A stretch of DNA of 64,000 nt from Vibrio cholerae (lineage in GTDB: Bacteria > Actinomycetota > Actinomycetes > Actinomycetales > Micrococcaceae), in assembly GCA_009728235.1 (NCBI GenBank), contig WNZI01000006.1, positions 1-64,000 of the forward strand, in the 5' to 3' direction. Every line of letters starts with the position of its first letter. Position 1 is the first letter of the stretch. Below, piece after piece: positions 54,635 to 63,122 of the stretch. A program made the position numbers and the translations under genes. The notes under the pieces are model-generated. The model was not told where the DNA came from. It did not search any database and was given only the letters and a program-made list of their open reading frames with translations.

Positions 54635-55285
54635 CTAGCTTGAGGATCCGTGGTGCTCGGAACTCCTAGGTCGCCAACCCTGAATCTTTTCGTCGATTGA
54701 AATCATCTGATCGCTCGGTAATTTTCCAGCCTTCACCCGCTTTTGCTGTTACCACAACCAGACCTTCAGCGAACGCTCCTCTGTACCCCTTCCTGACTCT
54801 ACTCGGGGCGGTCGACCGTGCTTCCCGACAAAGCGCAGGTACGCGTCGAATCGCTGGTGCCAGTGGTCCTCAGAGCGCGGCGGACGTGCCAGCTACCCAG
54901 AGCGTCGAGGAGGCGGACCTGTTCAGCAGTGAGGTCGTCTGCGTAATGCTTCTGGCGTTGCACCTAGAGGAAATGGTGAAACATTCAGTCCCACGTTGGC
55001 CGGTCTGACGCGGCAGCCGCCCAGCGGTTGCGACGAACCATTTGAGACTGGAGTACCGCTGGTCCCATGTTAGGAGCGGGTGGGCTCTCGGAAGCGACGG
55101 CCGGTCGTGGACCACTAACCGTCGCTGGAACAAAACGTCAGCGTTGCGGTCCGCTCTATCCGTGACTCGGCGGACTGCCCTGGTCTCGATCCTGCACAGG
55201 TTCGCGATCTGCTCTGAAGATAGGCCATGCTCGTACATCAGTAGCCACTCCTCACGCGAAGTGCGCGGGCGCCCACTCTTCCTCG
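54635..55285 (-). pseudogene. Helicase-associated-domain protein, decayed
   Basis: Reading the minus strand, an HTH head (GRPRTSREEWLLMYEHGLSS, EQIANLCRIETRAVRRV) is followed by one helicase-associated repeat (LTWDQRYSSLKWFVATAGRL then PRQTG). A frameshift leads to VQRQKHYADDLTAEQVRLLD and a second to HWHQRFDAYLRFVGKHGRPP, RGTEERSLKVWLW and a stop where Arg or Trp is expected. At least two frameshifts and two stops make this a real pseudogene, unlike the single-base losses elsewhere. It follows the HTH gene at 55294 on the same strand. Confidence 0.75.
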
Positions 55286-55293
55286 TTGTCCAT

Positions 55294-55527
55294 CTACTCG
55301 GCGGGAAGGTCTTCTAGCTTCAGCTTCGTCCGCTGCTTTTCCGCCTGCTCATACATCCGGGCGATGTACTCCTCCAGCCTCGCTCGTTCAATGCGCCACT
55401 GCCCGCGGCCACCCACCTGAATCGCGGGTAGCTCGCCGGATTTTAAGATTGCGTACATTTGTGACTGGCTGACCGCCAACTCCTCTGCGACATCGACGGG
55501 AGTGAGGAAACGACGCTGCTTGGTCAT
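55294..55527 (-). CDS. MerR/excisionase-like helix-turn-helix protein
   Basis: A 77-residue protein with an N-terminal HTH_17 domain: FLTPVDVAEELAVSQSQMYA then ILKSGELPAIQVGGRGQWRI, ending in a charged helix (EEYIARMYEQAEKQRTKLKL). Excisionase-type DNA-binding proteins of this size occur in mobile elements, but very similar ones are also chromosomal in Micrococcaceae. ATG 55527; no recombinase gene is nearby. Confidence 0.85.
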   Translation of the reverse strand: MTKQRRFLTPVDVAEELAVSQSQMYAILKSGELPAIQVGGRGQWRIERARLEEYIARMYEQAEKQRTKLKLEDLPAE

Positions 55528-55835
55528 GGGCCGATCTTATGGGAATCGATCGGCTCCTGCTTCGCTCTACATCTGCCAGAGTCGAACGTGGGCGTATCTC
55601 TACGACAGAATTCGTTTCTGGAGGACCGACGTTGACGACCAGGAAGGCATACTCCCTATCGAACGACCTAGCATCGCCATAGTCTGTCGATCAAACTACG
55701 AAAACAAAATCTCGCATGACGGGTGCAGCTACATGTCACGGTCCTGCGACATGTAGCTGCACCAGGAATGCGATCGCGGAGCAGGGCGTACGACCGCAGT
55801 CATACAGGGCGATCGAGGCTCTTTGGAATGGGCGC
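55528..55835. other. Intergenic stretch with the 16-bp inverted repeat, no gene
   Basis: About 310 bases. Apart from the inverted repeat at 55722-55763 I find no coding frame with a ribosome site. The AT-rich run ACGAAAACAAAATC directly precedes the repeat. Confidence 0.5.
55722..55763. repeat. Perfect 16-bp inverted repeat with 10-base loop
   Basis: GGTGCAGCTACATGTC (55722-55737) is exactly complementary to 55748-55763; the loop is ACGGTCCTGC. There is no U tract. It could be the two ends of a collapsed insertion element, a recombination site, or a terminator for a lost gene. It marks the right edge of the accessory zone. Confidence 0.8.
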
Positions 55836-56010
55836 ATGAGCCAGTCAGCAGTAGTGCACTGTGAGGACTTCATCACCATCGAGGCGTCGACGGAGAGCAT
55901 TTACTACCTCGTTTCGGATGTCACCCGCACCGGCGAGTGGAGCTCGGTCCGCAGACAGTGCTGGTGAAAGGATGACGCTGAGGCCTGTCAGGTCGGCGCG
56001 TGGGTCGTCG
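55836..56010 (+). pseudogene. Truncated SRPBCC-domain copy (paralogue of 58916-59395)
   Basis: ATG 55836 begins MSQSAVVHCEDFITIEASTE then SIYYLVSDVTRTGEWSSVRR, closely matching the intact SRPBCC protein at 58916. A TGA at 55965 replaces the second Trp of its CWW motif, and readable homology (KDDAEACQVGAW) goes on for ~14 codons before running into the kinase upstream region. The 19 bases GAATGGGCGCATGAGCCAG around the start are identical in both copies. This is therefore a partial, decayed duplicate. Confidence 0.85.
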
Positions 56011-56086
56011 GACTCAGGGAGATTCAATTCGCGGCCCGCTATCCTGAATGCCCGTGCGCAGTGTCGCGTCCGGTCGCAGGAGACAG

Positions 56087-57948
56087 GTGCCGTACATGCC
56101 GCAGCTTCCCACGCCGAACCAGAGCCAGAACCGCCCGAGGCAGGCTCCGCTCTCGGAGCTCGACCGCATCACTGAACTCGCCGGCGACCTCGCCGGACAG
56201 TTCGAACTGGTCCCGCTCCTCGAGCGTGTTCTCGGGCACGCCGTCGCACTCCTCGACTGCGAGAGCGGCTCCATCTCGATCGTCCACGAGGCCGAGGGCT
56301 ACTACCGCAAGGAAGTGGACCAGGGCGTCGGCTGCCGAGAGGGCCAGACCTTCCCGCTGACCGAAGGCCTCACCGGTCAGATCGTGAAGATCCGCGACAC
56401 CGTCATCCTCGACCGCTATGCGTCCGTACCCGCGGGCCACATCGACCCGAGCGATCCGCGGTGGGGGAGCGCTGTCATCGGCGTCCCCATCACCTGGGCC
56501 GGCACTATCATCGGCACCTTTGCCATCTTCAGTGACGGCCCGGGCCGGATCTTCAGTCCGGGAGACGCGTCCCTCGTGGAACTCTTCGCCAACCACGCCG
56601 CCGTCGCCATCATGAACTCGCGGCTCCACCAGGCCGCCGCAGCAAAGACGCGAGAGGCCGCTATTGCTGGTGAACGCGAGCGGGCCGTGCAGGGCGTCCA
56701 CGAGACCATCGGCCGGTCGCTTGGTTCGCTCCTGCTGCACCTGGACCGGGCAGACAGGGCGACGCCGGGCGGATCGCCCTCCATTCAGCACATCGACTCG
56801 GCTCGTGTCCTCGCCCACGAAGCGCTTTTCGAAACCCGACGCTCCGTGCTGGGCCTCGCGCCGTCGAGCCTTGCCGGCAGCACTCTCGAGGAGGCAGTAC
56901 GCCAGGAACTCGACCGCGTCAGCAGTAGTTACCCCATCGACCTGACGCTCCTCGTGACCGGCGAACCGCACGAACTGGCGCCCGTCGTCGCCCACCAGCT
57001 GTTCATGGTCCTCCAGGAAGCGGTGGCCAACGTCGTCGCGCATGCCCGAGCCACCACGTGCCGAGTAGGCATCTTCTACGACGAAGCAGGTTTGACCGCC
57101 GTAGTCGAGGACAACGGGCGCGGCTTCGAGCATCCGGACATCGCGAGCGACATAGGAAGCATGCAAGGCAGCCGGCTCGGCCTCCATGGCATGCCGCCCG
57201 CGCCCACTACCTTAGGGGCGAGCTTAATGTGGATTCGACACCGGGCTGGGGGACCAGCATCCGCGCGCAGGTGCCGTACTCCTCGAACGGCAATGCCCCC
57301 CGGGAACGGTGGAAGGTCATCGTCGCCTGTGCCCAGCCGCTTGTCCGGGCCGGGCTCGTGCGGTTGCTGGAAACCTCCGAGCCGTCCGTCCAAGTGCTCA
57401 GTGAACTCGACACCGTCGAGGACCTGACCGAAGCGGTGTCCCTCCTGCAGCCGGACATGATCGTCCTCGACGAGCACCTGCTCGGCCAGTACGCCGAGGC
57501 TCAAGTGACCAGCGGGGACACCGTCGAGCGGCCAGTGGTCGCCGTCGTCGACCATCCGACCGACGACCAGCTGGCGGCCGCGGCGTCGTCGGGCGTGCGG
57601 GGTTTCCTCTCGCTGTCCTCGACGCCCGCTGACGTGGCGCGCGTCGTCGTCGCTGCTGCCCGGGGTGACGCCCTGCTGAACGGGGCGATCTTCAACCGAC
57701 TCGCCGAGACGCGGCAGACCGCCGAGCCGACGTCGACCGCCGCCGCCCACCTGACGGTCCGCGAACTGCAGGTGCGCGACCTGCTGGCCGAAGGGCTGAC
57801 GGACAAGCAGATCGCGACGCGGCTCGTCATCTCGGTGAAGACGGTCGAGAAGCACGTGAGCGCGATGCTGCGGAAGACCGGGGCACGTAACCGCACCATG
57901 CTGGTGGGCCTGCAGCACCAGGGCCAGGCGATCGCGAACTCCAGGTAG
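56087..57948 (+). pseudogene. GAF sensor kinase fused to degenerate receiver-LuxR, one frameshift
   Basis: Start GTG 56087 behind AGGAG. Domains: GAF (~25-190), HisKA_3 dimerisation helix with phospho-acceptor His205 (GVHETIGRSLGSLLLHLDR), HATPase (N box FMVLQEAVANVVAHA, G1 VEDNGRGFE, G2 LGLHGM). A missing G in the run at 57215-57218 shifts the frame; repaired, it reads TTLGGELNVDSTPGWGTSIR and then, with no stop, a receiver (KVIVACAQPLVRAGLVRLLE) and a LuxR HTH (LTDKQIATRLVISVKTVEKH). Total about 620 residues. The receiver lacks the acidic pair at strand 1 and the conserved Lys, though Asp in MIVLDEHL remains. Alternatively the regulator is a separate gene with a lost start. Confidence 0.8.
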
Positions 57949-58020
57949 GCAGCGGCACCTGCCCTCAGCCTTCGTACTGAGGCTTGTGACCACGCTTGTC
58001 AGGTGCGGCTCAGAGGATAG

Positions 58021-58812
58021 TCAAGAAGACCCAGCGGCGGTGGCGTCGAGGATGAACCGGGCTGTCTCCTGCGGCTGGTCCCAGTGCGGGAAGTGCCCGC
58101 AGTCCTCGAAGACGTGCAGGGTTGCGTCCGGATAGAGAGACATGGCGACGGCGGCCTCACTGAGCGGGGTGACCCTGTCCGACCGGCCCCAGCCGAACGC
58201 CAGCGTGCCCTTGATCGTCCCCTGTGGCGCGCCTGCCTGGCGCGGTCCGCGCGCGAGCGACTTACGCGCTTCATCAAGACTGGGCGAGGTGGCGAATCCT
58301 TGGAGCTCCGTCAGAACGAGGTCCGGGTTGAGCTTCCACGGGGCCGCGGAGAACTGAGCGAGCAGCGCCGTGCGGCCCGCAGCCTGCTGGACGAGTGACG
58401 GCAGGACGGGCTGGAGACGCCGTACCAGTGCGATGGACGCGGTGATGCTGCCGTTGAAGATGCGTACCTGGGTGTCGTTCCAGAATCCTCCGGGATCGAG
58501 GGCGACGACGTTGCCGGCGTGACCCCGCCGCGCCAGTTCGACCACGATCCGCGCACCCATCGAGCTTCCGACGATATCCGCGTCGCGCAGGTTCTCCTGC
58601 TCGAGGAACTGCTCGACGGCGTCCGTGAGGGTCGCGATGGTCACCTCGCCCGCGAGCGGCTCGCTGCTGCCGAACCCGGGGAGGTCGATGGCGATGACCT
58701 CGCGTTGTTCCCGCAGCAGGGGGAGGACGGGATCCCAGGTGCGGAGGCTCGAGCCGAGCCCGTGCACGAGGACGAGGGGCTTACCGGTGCCGGTCCGTTC
58801 GGTGTTCAACAT
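58021..58812 (-). CDS. Alpha/beta hydrolase
   Basis: A 263-residue alpha/beta-hydrolase. Oxyanion segment LVLVHGLGSSLRTWD, nucleophile elbow GSSMGA (Ser ~87), acid Asp in WGRSDRVTP, and His in CGHFPHWDQP, all at family positions. The architecture is that of haloalkane dehalogenase/epoxide hydrolase/esterase-like enzymes with a helical cap; no substrate can be assigned. Cytoplasmic, single gene, convergent with the kinase gene. Confidence 0.92.
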   Translation of the reverse strand: MLNTERTGTGKPLVLVHGLGSSLRTWDPVLPLLREQREVIAIDLPGFGSSEPLAGEVTIATLTDAVEQFLEQENLRDADIVGSSMGARIVVELARRGHAGNVVALDPGGFWNDTQVRIFNGSITASIALVRRLQPVLPSLVQQAAGRTALLAQFSAAPWKLNPDLVLTELQGFATSPSLDEARKSLARGPRQAGAPQGTIKGTLAFGWGRSDRVTPLSEAAVAMSLYPDATLHVFEDCGHFPHWDQPQETARFILDATAAGSS

Positions 58813-58915
58813 GTGGGGGCCTTCCGTAGCCAGCGCGAGGCCTCAGTCTATGCGGGCACGGATCGCTGCAGCCGATCCCCGTCGGACGTGAGGATCATTC
58901 TGTGAGAATGGGCGC

Positions 58916-59395
58916 ATGAGCCAGACAGAGATCCGCCACCACCAGAAGTCCGTCACGATTCAGGCGTCGGCAGAGGCCATCTACGATCTGGTCTCCGATA
59001 TCACCCGCACGGGGGAGTGGAGCCCGGTCTGTACGCAGTGCTGGTGGGAGGACGACGCCGACGCAGGGCAGGTCGGTGCCTGGTTCACCGGGCGCAATGA
59101 ACTTCCGCACCGCACCTGGGAGACGCGGTCTCAGGTCGTCGCCGCAGAGCGCGGCCGTGAGTTCGCCTGGGTGGTCGGCGGCGACCGAGTGCGCTGGGGC
59201 TACACGCTCACGCCAACCGACACGGGGACCACTCTGACCGAATCCTGGGACTTCCTGCCCGGCGGCATCGCCTTCTTCGAGGAGAAGTTCGGGGAGGATG
59301 CGCCCGCGCAGATCGCCGACCGGACCCGGCTCGCGCACGAGGGCATCCCGACAACCCTTGCCGCGATCAAGCGGATCGCCGAGTCCGGCAACTAG
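58916..59395 (+). CDS. SRPBCC (START-like) family protein
   Basis: A 159-residue polyketide cyclase/dehydrase-like protein: SVTIQASAEAIYDLVSDITR, TGEWSPVCTQCWWEDD, FAWVVGGDRVRWGYTLTPTD, and TLTESWDFLPGG. The fold binds hydrophobic ligands in a deep cavity; catalytic function is not evident. A truncated copy with identical start context lies at 55836, so the region between them was bracketed by a duplication. Confidence 0.9.
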   Translation: MSQTEIRHHQKSVTIQASAEAIYDLVSDITRTGEWSPVCTQCWWEDDADAGQVGAWFTGRNELPHRTWETRSQVVAAERGREFAWVVGGDRVRWGYTLTPTDTGTTLTESWDFLPGGIAFFEEKFGEDAPAQIADRTRLAHEGIPTTLAAIKRIAESGN

Positions 59396-59446
59396 CCGCT
59401 GCGAGCTGGCTCAGTAGACGGCACCTCGCGACCTCAACCTTCACGG

Positions 59447-60355
59447 TCAGGAGGGCGGTACCTGCTGTTCCAGGAGCATGCGTTGTGCCAGCCGCGCCAG
59501 CTCACGGGTGGCGGGGGAGAGTACGGCGCCGCGTCGCTGCACCAAGGCGATGGTGTCGTACAGCGGTTCGGCGAATGGGACTGTATGTAGCGACTGCGGA
59601 AACGCAGGTCCTGATCTGACCGCTCCTGCAACGATCGTGTCACCGAGCCCACGCGCGACGATGTGGAGTGCGGAGTCGACGTGCTCCACTTCAACGCGTG
59701 TGGTCAGGGCCACGCCTTCGAGCTTGGCGCGTTCCGCGAGTTGCCGCCGGGTGGGGTCCCGCCATCCGTAGTGCGCGTCGTACAGAATCAGTTCGGCGCG
59801 GGAGAGATCCTGCATGGTCACCGGGCGCGCGGTACGGAGCGGGTCGGCCGACGCGTAGAAGACCTCATCCCTCATCAAGGGGGTGACCTCGAGACCGTCC
59901 GAATCGACCGGCAGCACCACGAGGCCGGCTTCCAGGTCACCCGAGGTCACAGCCTCTGCCACCTCCACCGAGTTGAGGCCGATCACCCGCAACCGCACAT
60001 CCGGGAAGCGCATGGTGAACCGCTCCAGGAGGCGGGACAGGAAGTAGAAGTTCGCGTTGCGCAGCAGCCCGAAGGTGGCAACACCGCCGGAAAGCGAGGT
60101 AAGCGATTTCAACGCCGCATCGGCATTGTCCGCTGACTGCACAGCGGCCCTGGCGTAGGGCAGAAGCTCCTCGCCGGCGTTGGTCAGCACCAGGCGCCGA
60201 GGCCCGCGCGTGAACAGCAGCACCCCGTAGGCCTGCTCGATTCGCTTGACCATCTCGGACACGGAGGGTTGCGCCATCTGCATCTCCAGCGCCGCCGCTG
60301 AGAAACTTCCCTTCAGCGCCACCATGAGAAAAGCCCTCAGCTGATTCAGTGTCAT
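59447..60355 (-). CDS. LysR family transcriptional regulator
   Basis: A 302-residue LysR protein. N-terminal HTH: LNQLRAFLMVALKGSFSAAA with MAQPSVSEMVKRIEQAYG. The co-inducer domain follows (FGLLRNANFYFLSRLLERFT, MRDEVFYASADPLRTA). Divergent from the HpsN/HisD-like gene by 72 bases. It is expected to activate that gene and the ABC genes behind it in response to the pathway substrate. Confidence 0.93.
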   Translation of the reverse strand: MTLNQLRAFLMVALKGSFSAAALEMQMAQPSVSEMVKRIEQAYGVLLFTRGPRRLVLTNAGEELLPYARAAVQSADNADAALKSLTSLSGGVATFGLLRNANFYFLSRLLERFTMRFPDVRLRVIGLNSVEVAEAVTSGDLEAGLVVLPVDSDGLEVTPLMRDEVFYASADPLRTARPVTMQDLSRAELILYDAHYGWRDPTRRQLAERAKLEGVALTTRVEVEHVDSALHIVARGLGDTIVAGAVRSGPAFPQSLHTVPFAEPLYDTIALVQRRGAVLSPATRELARLAQRMLLEQQVPPS

Positions 60356-60391
60356 AGCTTCAGCCTATGGGAAGCCCTTGAAAGTCTGCAG

Positions 60392-60420
60392 TTGTCCTTG
60401 GTTAACTAATTCGGGATAGT
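60392..60420 (+). promoter_or_regulatory. Promoter of the HpsN/HisD-like operon
   Basis: -35 TTGTCC (60392-60397), 17-base spacer, -10 GATAGT (60415-60420). The ATG at 60428 is seven bases after the -10, so the message would be leaderless. The spacer TTGGTTAACTAATTCGG overlaps the divergent lysR control region. Confidence 0.65.
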
Positions 60421-60427
60421 CGAAGGT

Positions 60428-61773
60428 ATGAGACTCAGCCCACAGTTCAGAGCCACCCATGGTGACCGTTTCGAGGAGCTCAAGACGCCGGGCGTCGACG
60501 CTCCTCCCGCCCAGCGCGACCCTGCCGTGGCCGCCCGCGTCAGCGAGATGCTTCTCGATATCGAACGCGACGCCTGCAGGCCATCCGCAAGTACGCCCGC
60601 GATCTCGACCGCTCCGAGCCGGAGGACTTCGAGCTGGACGCGGCCACCATCGCGTCCAGCGGTGACCGGCTCACGCCCGAACTGCGCGCCGCCATCGAAC
60701 TTGGCTCCGAACGGACCCAGAAGTTCGCCGCACTGCAGCGTGAGCACCTCGCCGATTTCGAGTCGGAGATGCTCCCCGGCCTGATCGTGGGCCAGCGGTA
60801 CGTTCCCATCAACAGTGTGGGGGCCTATCTTCCCGCAGGCCGGTTCCCCCTCACCGCCAGCGCGTTCATGAGTATCGGCGTGGCCAAGGTGGCCGGTGTG
60901 CCCTCCGTGCTCGGCTGCACTCCACCCCAGCCCAACGGTAAGGCGAACGACGCCGTCAGCTACGCGGCCCACCTTTCCGGGGCCGATCACCTTTACCTCC
61001 TCGGTGGCGTGCAGGCACTCGCGGGCATGGCCCTCGGCCTGCTGGGCCGGCCGCCCGTCGACATGCTCGTGGGAGCCGGTAACGCCTTCGTCGCCGAAGC
61101 AAAGCGTCAGCTGTTCGGCACGGTGGCCATCGATCTCCTGGCCGGCCCGTCCGAGGTCGCTGTCATCGCCGACGAGACCGCCGACGCCGAAACGGTCGCC
61201 GCCGACCTGCTGGGTCAGGCGGAACACGGACCGAACTCTCCGGCAGCCCTCGTCACCACCTCCCGGTCACTCGGTAAGGCAGTCATCGCAGCCGTCGAGC
61301 GTCAGCTCCCCGGGCTGTCCACCCGTGAGATCTGCGGGCCCGCGTGGACCGATTTCGGTTCGGTGATCGTGGTCGACTCACCCGAGGACGCCGTCCTCGT
61401 GATGGACGAACTTGCTCCCGAACACCTCGAAGTGCAGACCGCAGACGATGCCTGGTACCACGACCACCTCTCCAACTACGGCTCGCTCTTCCTCGGCCAC
61501 TGGAGCACCGTGGCGTACTCCGACAAGGGGATGGCCGGCACCAACCACACGCTCCCCACGGCGGGCGGCGCGAAGCACAGCGCAGGCCTCTCCGTGTCGA
61601 GGTTCCTCAAGCCGCTCACCTACCAGCGCATCACCCGCGAGGCGACTCCGGCCCTCGCGGAAGCCGTCACCGTGATCTCGAACAGCGAGGGGATGTCAGC
61701 GCACGCGGCGACGGCGACGATGCGCCTCGCCACCTATGACAACGCCGAAGTACCTACAGGAGCACAGGCATGA
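60428..61773 (+). pseudogene. Histidinol dehydrogenase-like (HpsN-type) enzyme, frameshifted
   Basis: Repaired length about 448 residues. The first frame, MRLSPQFRATHGDRFEELKT ... SEMLLDIERDA, shifts near 60573; restoring one C gives LQAIRKYARDLDRSEPEDFE and the remainder. Zinc and NAD segments are typical: PINSVGAYLPAGRFPLTASA, LAGPSEVAVIADETADAETV, AEHGPNSPAALVTTSRSLG, GTNHTLPTAGGAKHSAG (His ligands). The LysR neighbour and the ABC importer downstream point to catabolism, as for HpsN, which oxidises (R)-dihydroxypropanesulfonate to sulfolactate; a histidine-biosynthesis hisD would not sit here. The four-base overlap with the binding-protein gene shows an operon. Confidence 0.82.
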
Positions 61774-63122
61774 GCAACACATCTTCGACAGGGCGCCGCA
61801 CGCGCTTCATGACCATTCCGCTTGCCGCCTCAGTAGCAGCAGGCCTCACACTCGCTGGATGTTCTGCTCCTGGGAGTGGTAACGCCCCGACGGCCAACGA
61901 GGACTTCGAGGGTATCTCCGAGACCGTGACGGCCGAACAGGTCGCCGATCTCGGGGACGTGACGCTCTCCATCTGGGCAGACCAGGCCGAGGAACCCCTC
62001 ATGCAGGAGCTGATACCGGCGTACGAGGAGGAATACCCCAACGTCACAGTCGACATCTCCTACCGGAGCTTCGACGACCTGATTTCCACCGTGGTCAACG
62101 CTGCGGCCAGCAGCTCACCGCCGGACCTGTTCCAAGGGAACATCGGCTATGCGGTGGACGGGGCCCTGGTCCGTGGTGACCTGGTGCGCCCGCTCGACGA
62201 CGTCGCCGACGTGTACGGATGGACCGAGGGCACCGGGGCCAGCACACTCGACCCGGCGCGCTGGAACGACGACGGGTCCGCCTTCGGGAGCGGGACGCTC
62301 TACGGCATGTCTCCCATCAGCGAAGTGCAGGGCATCTACTACAACCAGGCGAAGCTCGATGAGCTGGGGCTGGAGGCCCCGAGCTCGATCGAGGACGTGG
62401 AGGCAGGCGCCGCTGTAGCCCAGGAGGCCGGCGAGCAGGCGATCATGTTGGGCAACGCTGACCAATACGCGGGTACCCACATCTTCTCCGACATCGCCGC
62501 AACCACCCAGGAAACGGACGACATCGCAGCCTGGATCGGCGGCGAGGAGGGGGCCACCTTCGAGACCGAGGGCAACGTGGAGGCCGCGCAGACCATGGCC
62601 GACTGGGCCGCGGCAGGCTACTTCGGCTCCGGTTATGACGGACTCAGCAACCAGGACGCCATTACGCGCTTCGCCGACGGCGAAGGTGTCTTCTTCGTGG
62701 GCGGCTCCTGGAACGGTGCCTTCCTGAACCCTGACGAGTTCGGCTTCGGTTCTCTGACCTCGGGTGGTGTGGGTGCAACGGCATCACCGTGGCACGTCAG
62801 CAGCAGCACCGACAACGATCTCGCGGCGATCGCCTTTCTGGACACTCTCCACACCCCCGAGACGGGGCAGCGGATCCTGGACACCGGCAGGCTGCCGGTG
62901 GTGACCGACGGCGTCACTGCCGAGGACCCGCTCCAGGAACAGACCCTCACGGCGCTCGAGGAGACCATCGCAGCCGGGACCCAGGTGGGCTACTACGACT
63001 GGGCGACCACCGACATGCTCTCGCAGCTCGGTGGAGGGCTGCAGGAAGTCATGGCAGGGCGCACCAGTCCTGAGGAGTTCACCGAGCGGGTACAGGCTGC
63101 CTGGACCGAGGCGAACGGGTGA
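61770..63122 (+). CDS. ABC transporter substrate-binding lipoprotein
   Basis: A 450-residue family 1 solute-binding protein. Lipobox LTLAGC (Cys ~31) after a 20-residue hydrophobic segment, with a Gly/Ser-Asn linker; mature part starts VTLSIWADQAEEPLMQELIP. The segment GSWNGAFLNPDEFGFGSLTS is typical of sugar/polyol binders. ATG overlaps the preceding stop (ATGA), and its own stop overlaps the permease GTG. The solute is probably a polyol or sugar-related compound oxidised by the upstream dehydrogenase, which is inference. Confidence 0.9.
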   Translation: MSNTSSTGRRTRFMTIPLAASVAAGLTLAGCSAPGSGNAPTANEDFEGISETVTAEQVADLGDVTLSIWADQAEEPLMQELIPAYEEEYPNVTVDISYRSFDDLISTVVNAAASSSPPDLFQGNIGYAVDGALVRGDLVRPLDDVADVYGWTEGTGASTLDPARWNDDGSAFGSGTLYGMSPISEVQGIYYNQAKLDELGLEAPSSIEDVEAGAAVAQEAGEQAIMLGNADQYAGTHIFSDIAATTQETDDIAAWIGGEEGATFETEGNVEAAQTMADWAAAGYFGSGYDGLSNQDAITRFADGEGVFFVGGSWNGAFLNPDEFGFGSLTSGGVGATASPWHVSSSTDNDLAAIAFLDTLHTPETGQRILDTGRLPVVTDGVTAEDPLQEQTLTALEETIAAGTQVGYYDWATTDMLSQLGGGLQEVMAGRTSPEEFTERVQAAWTEANG

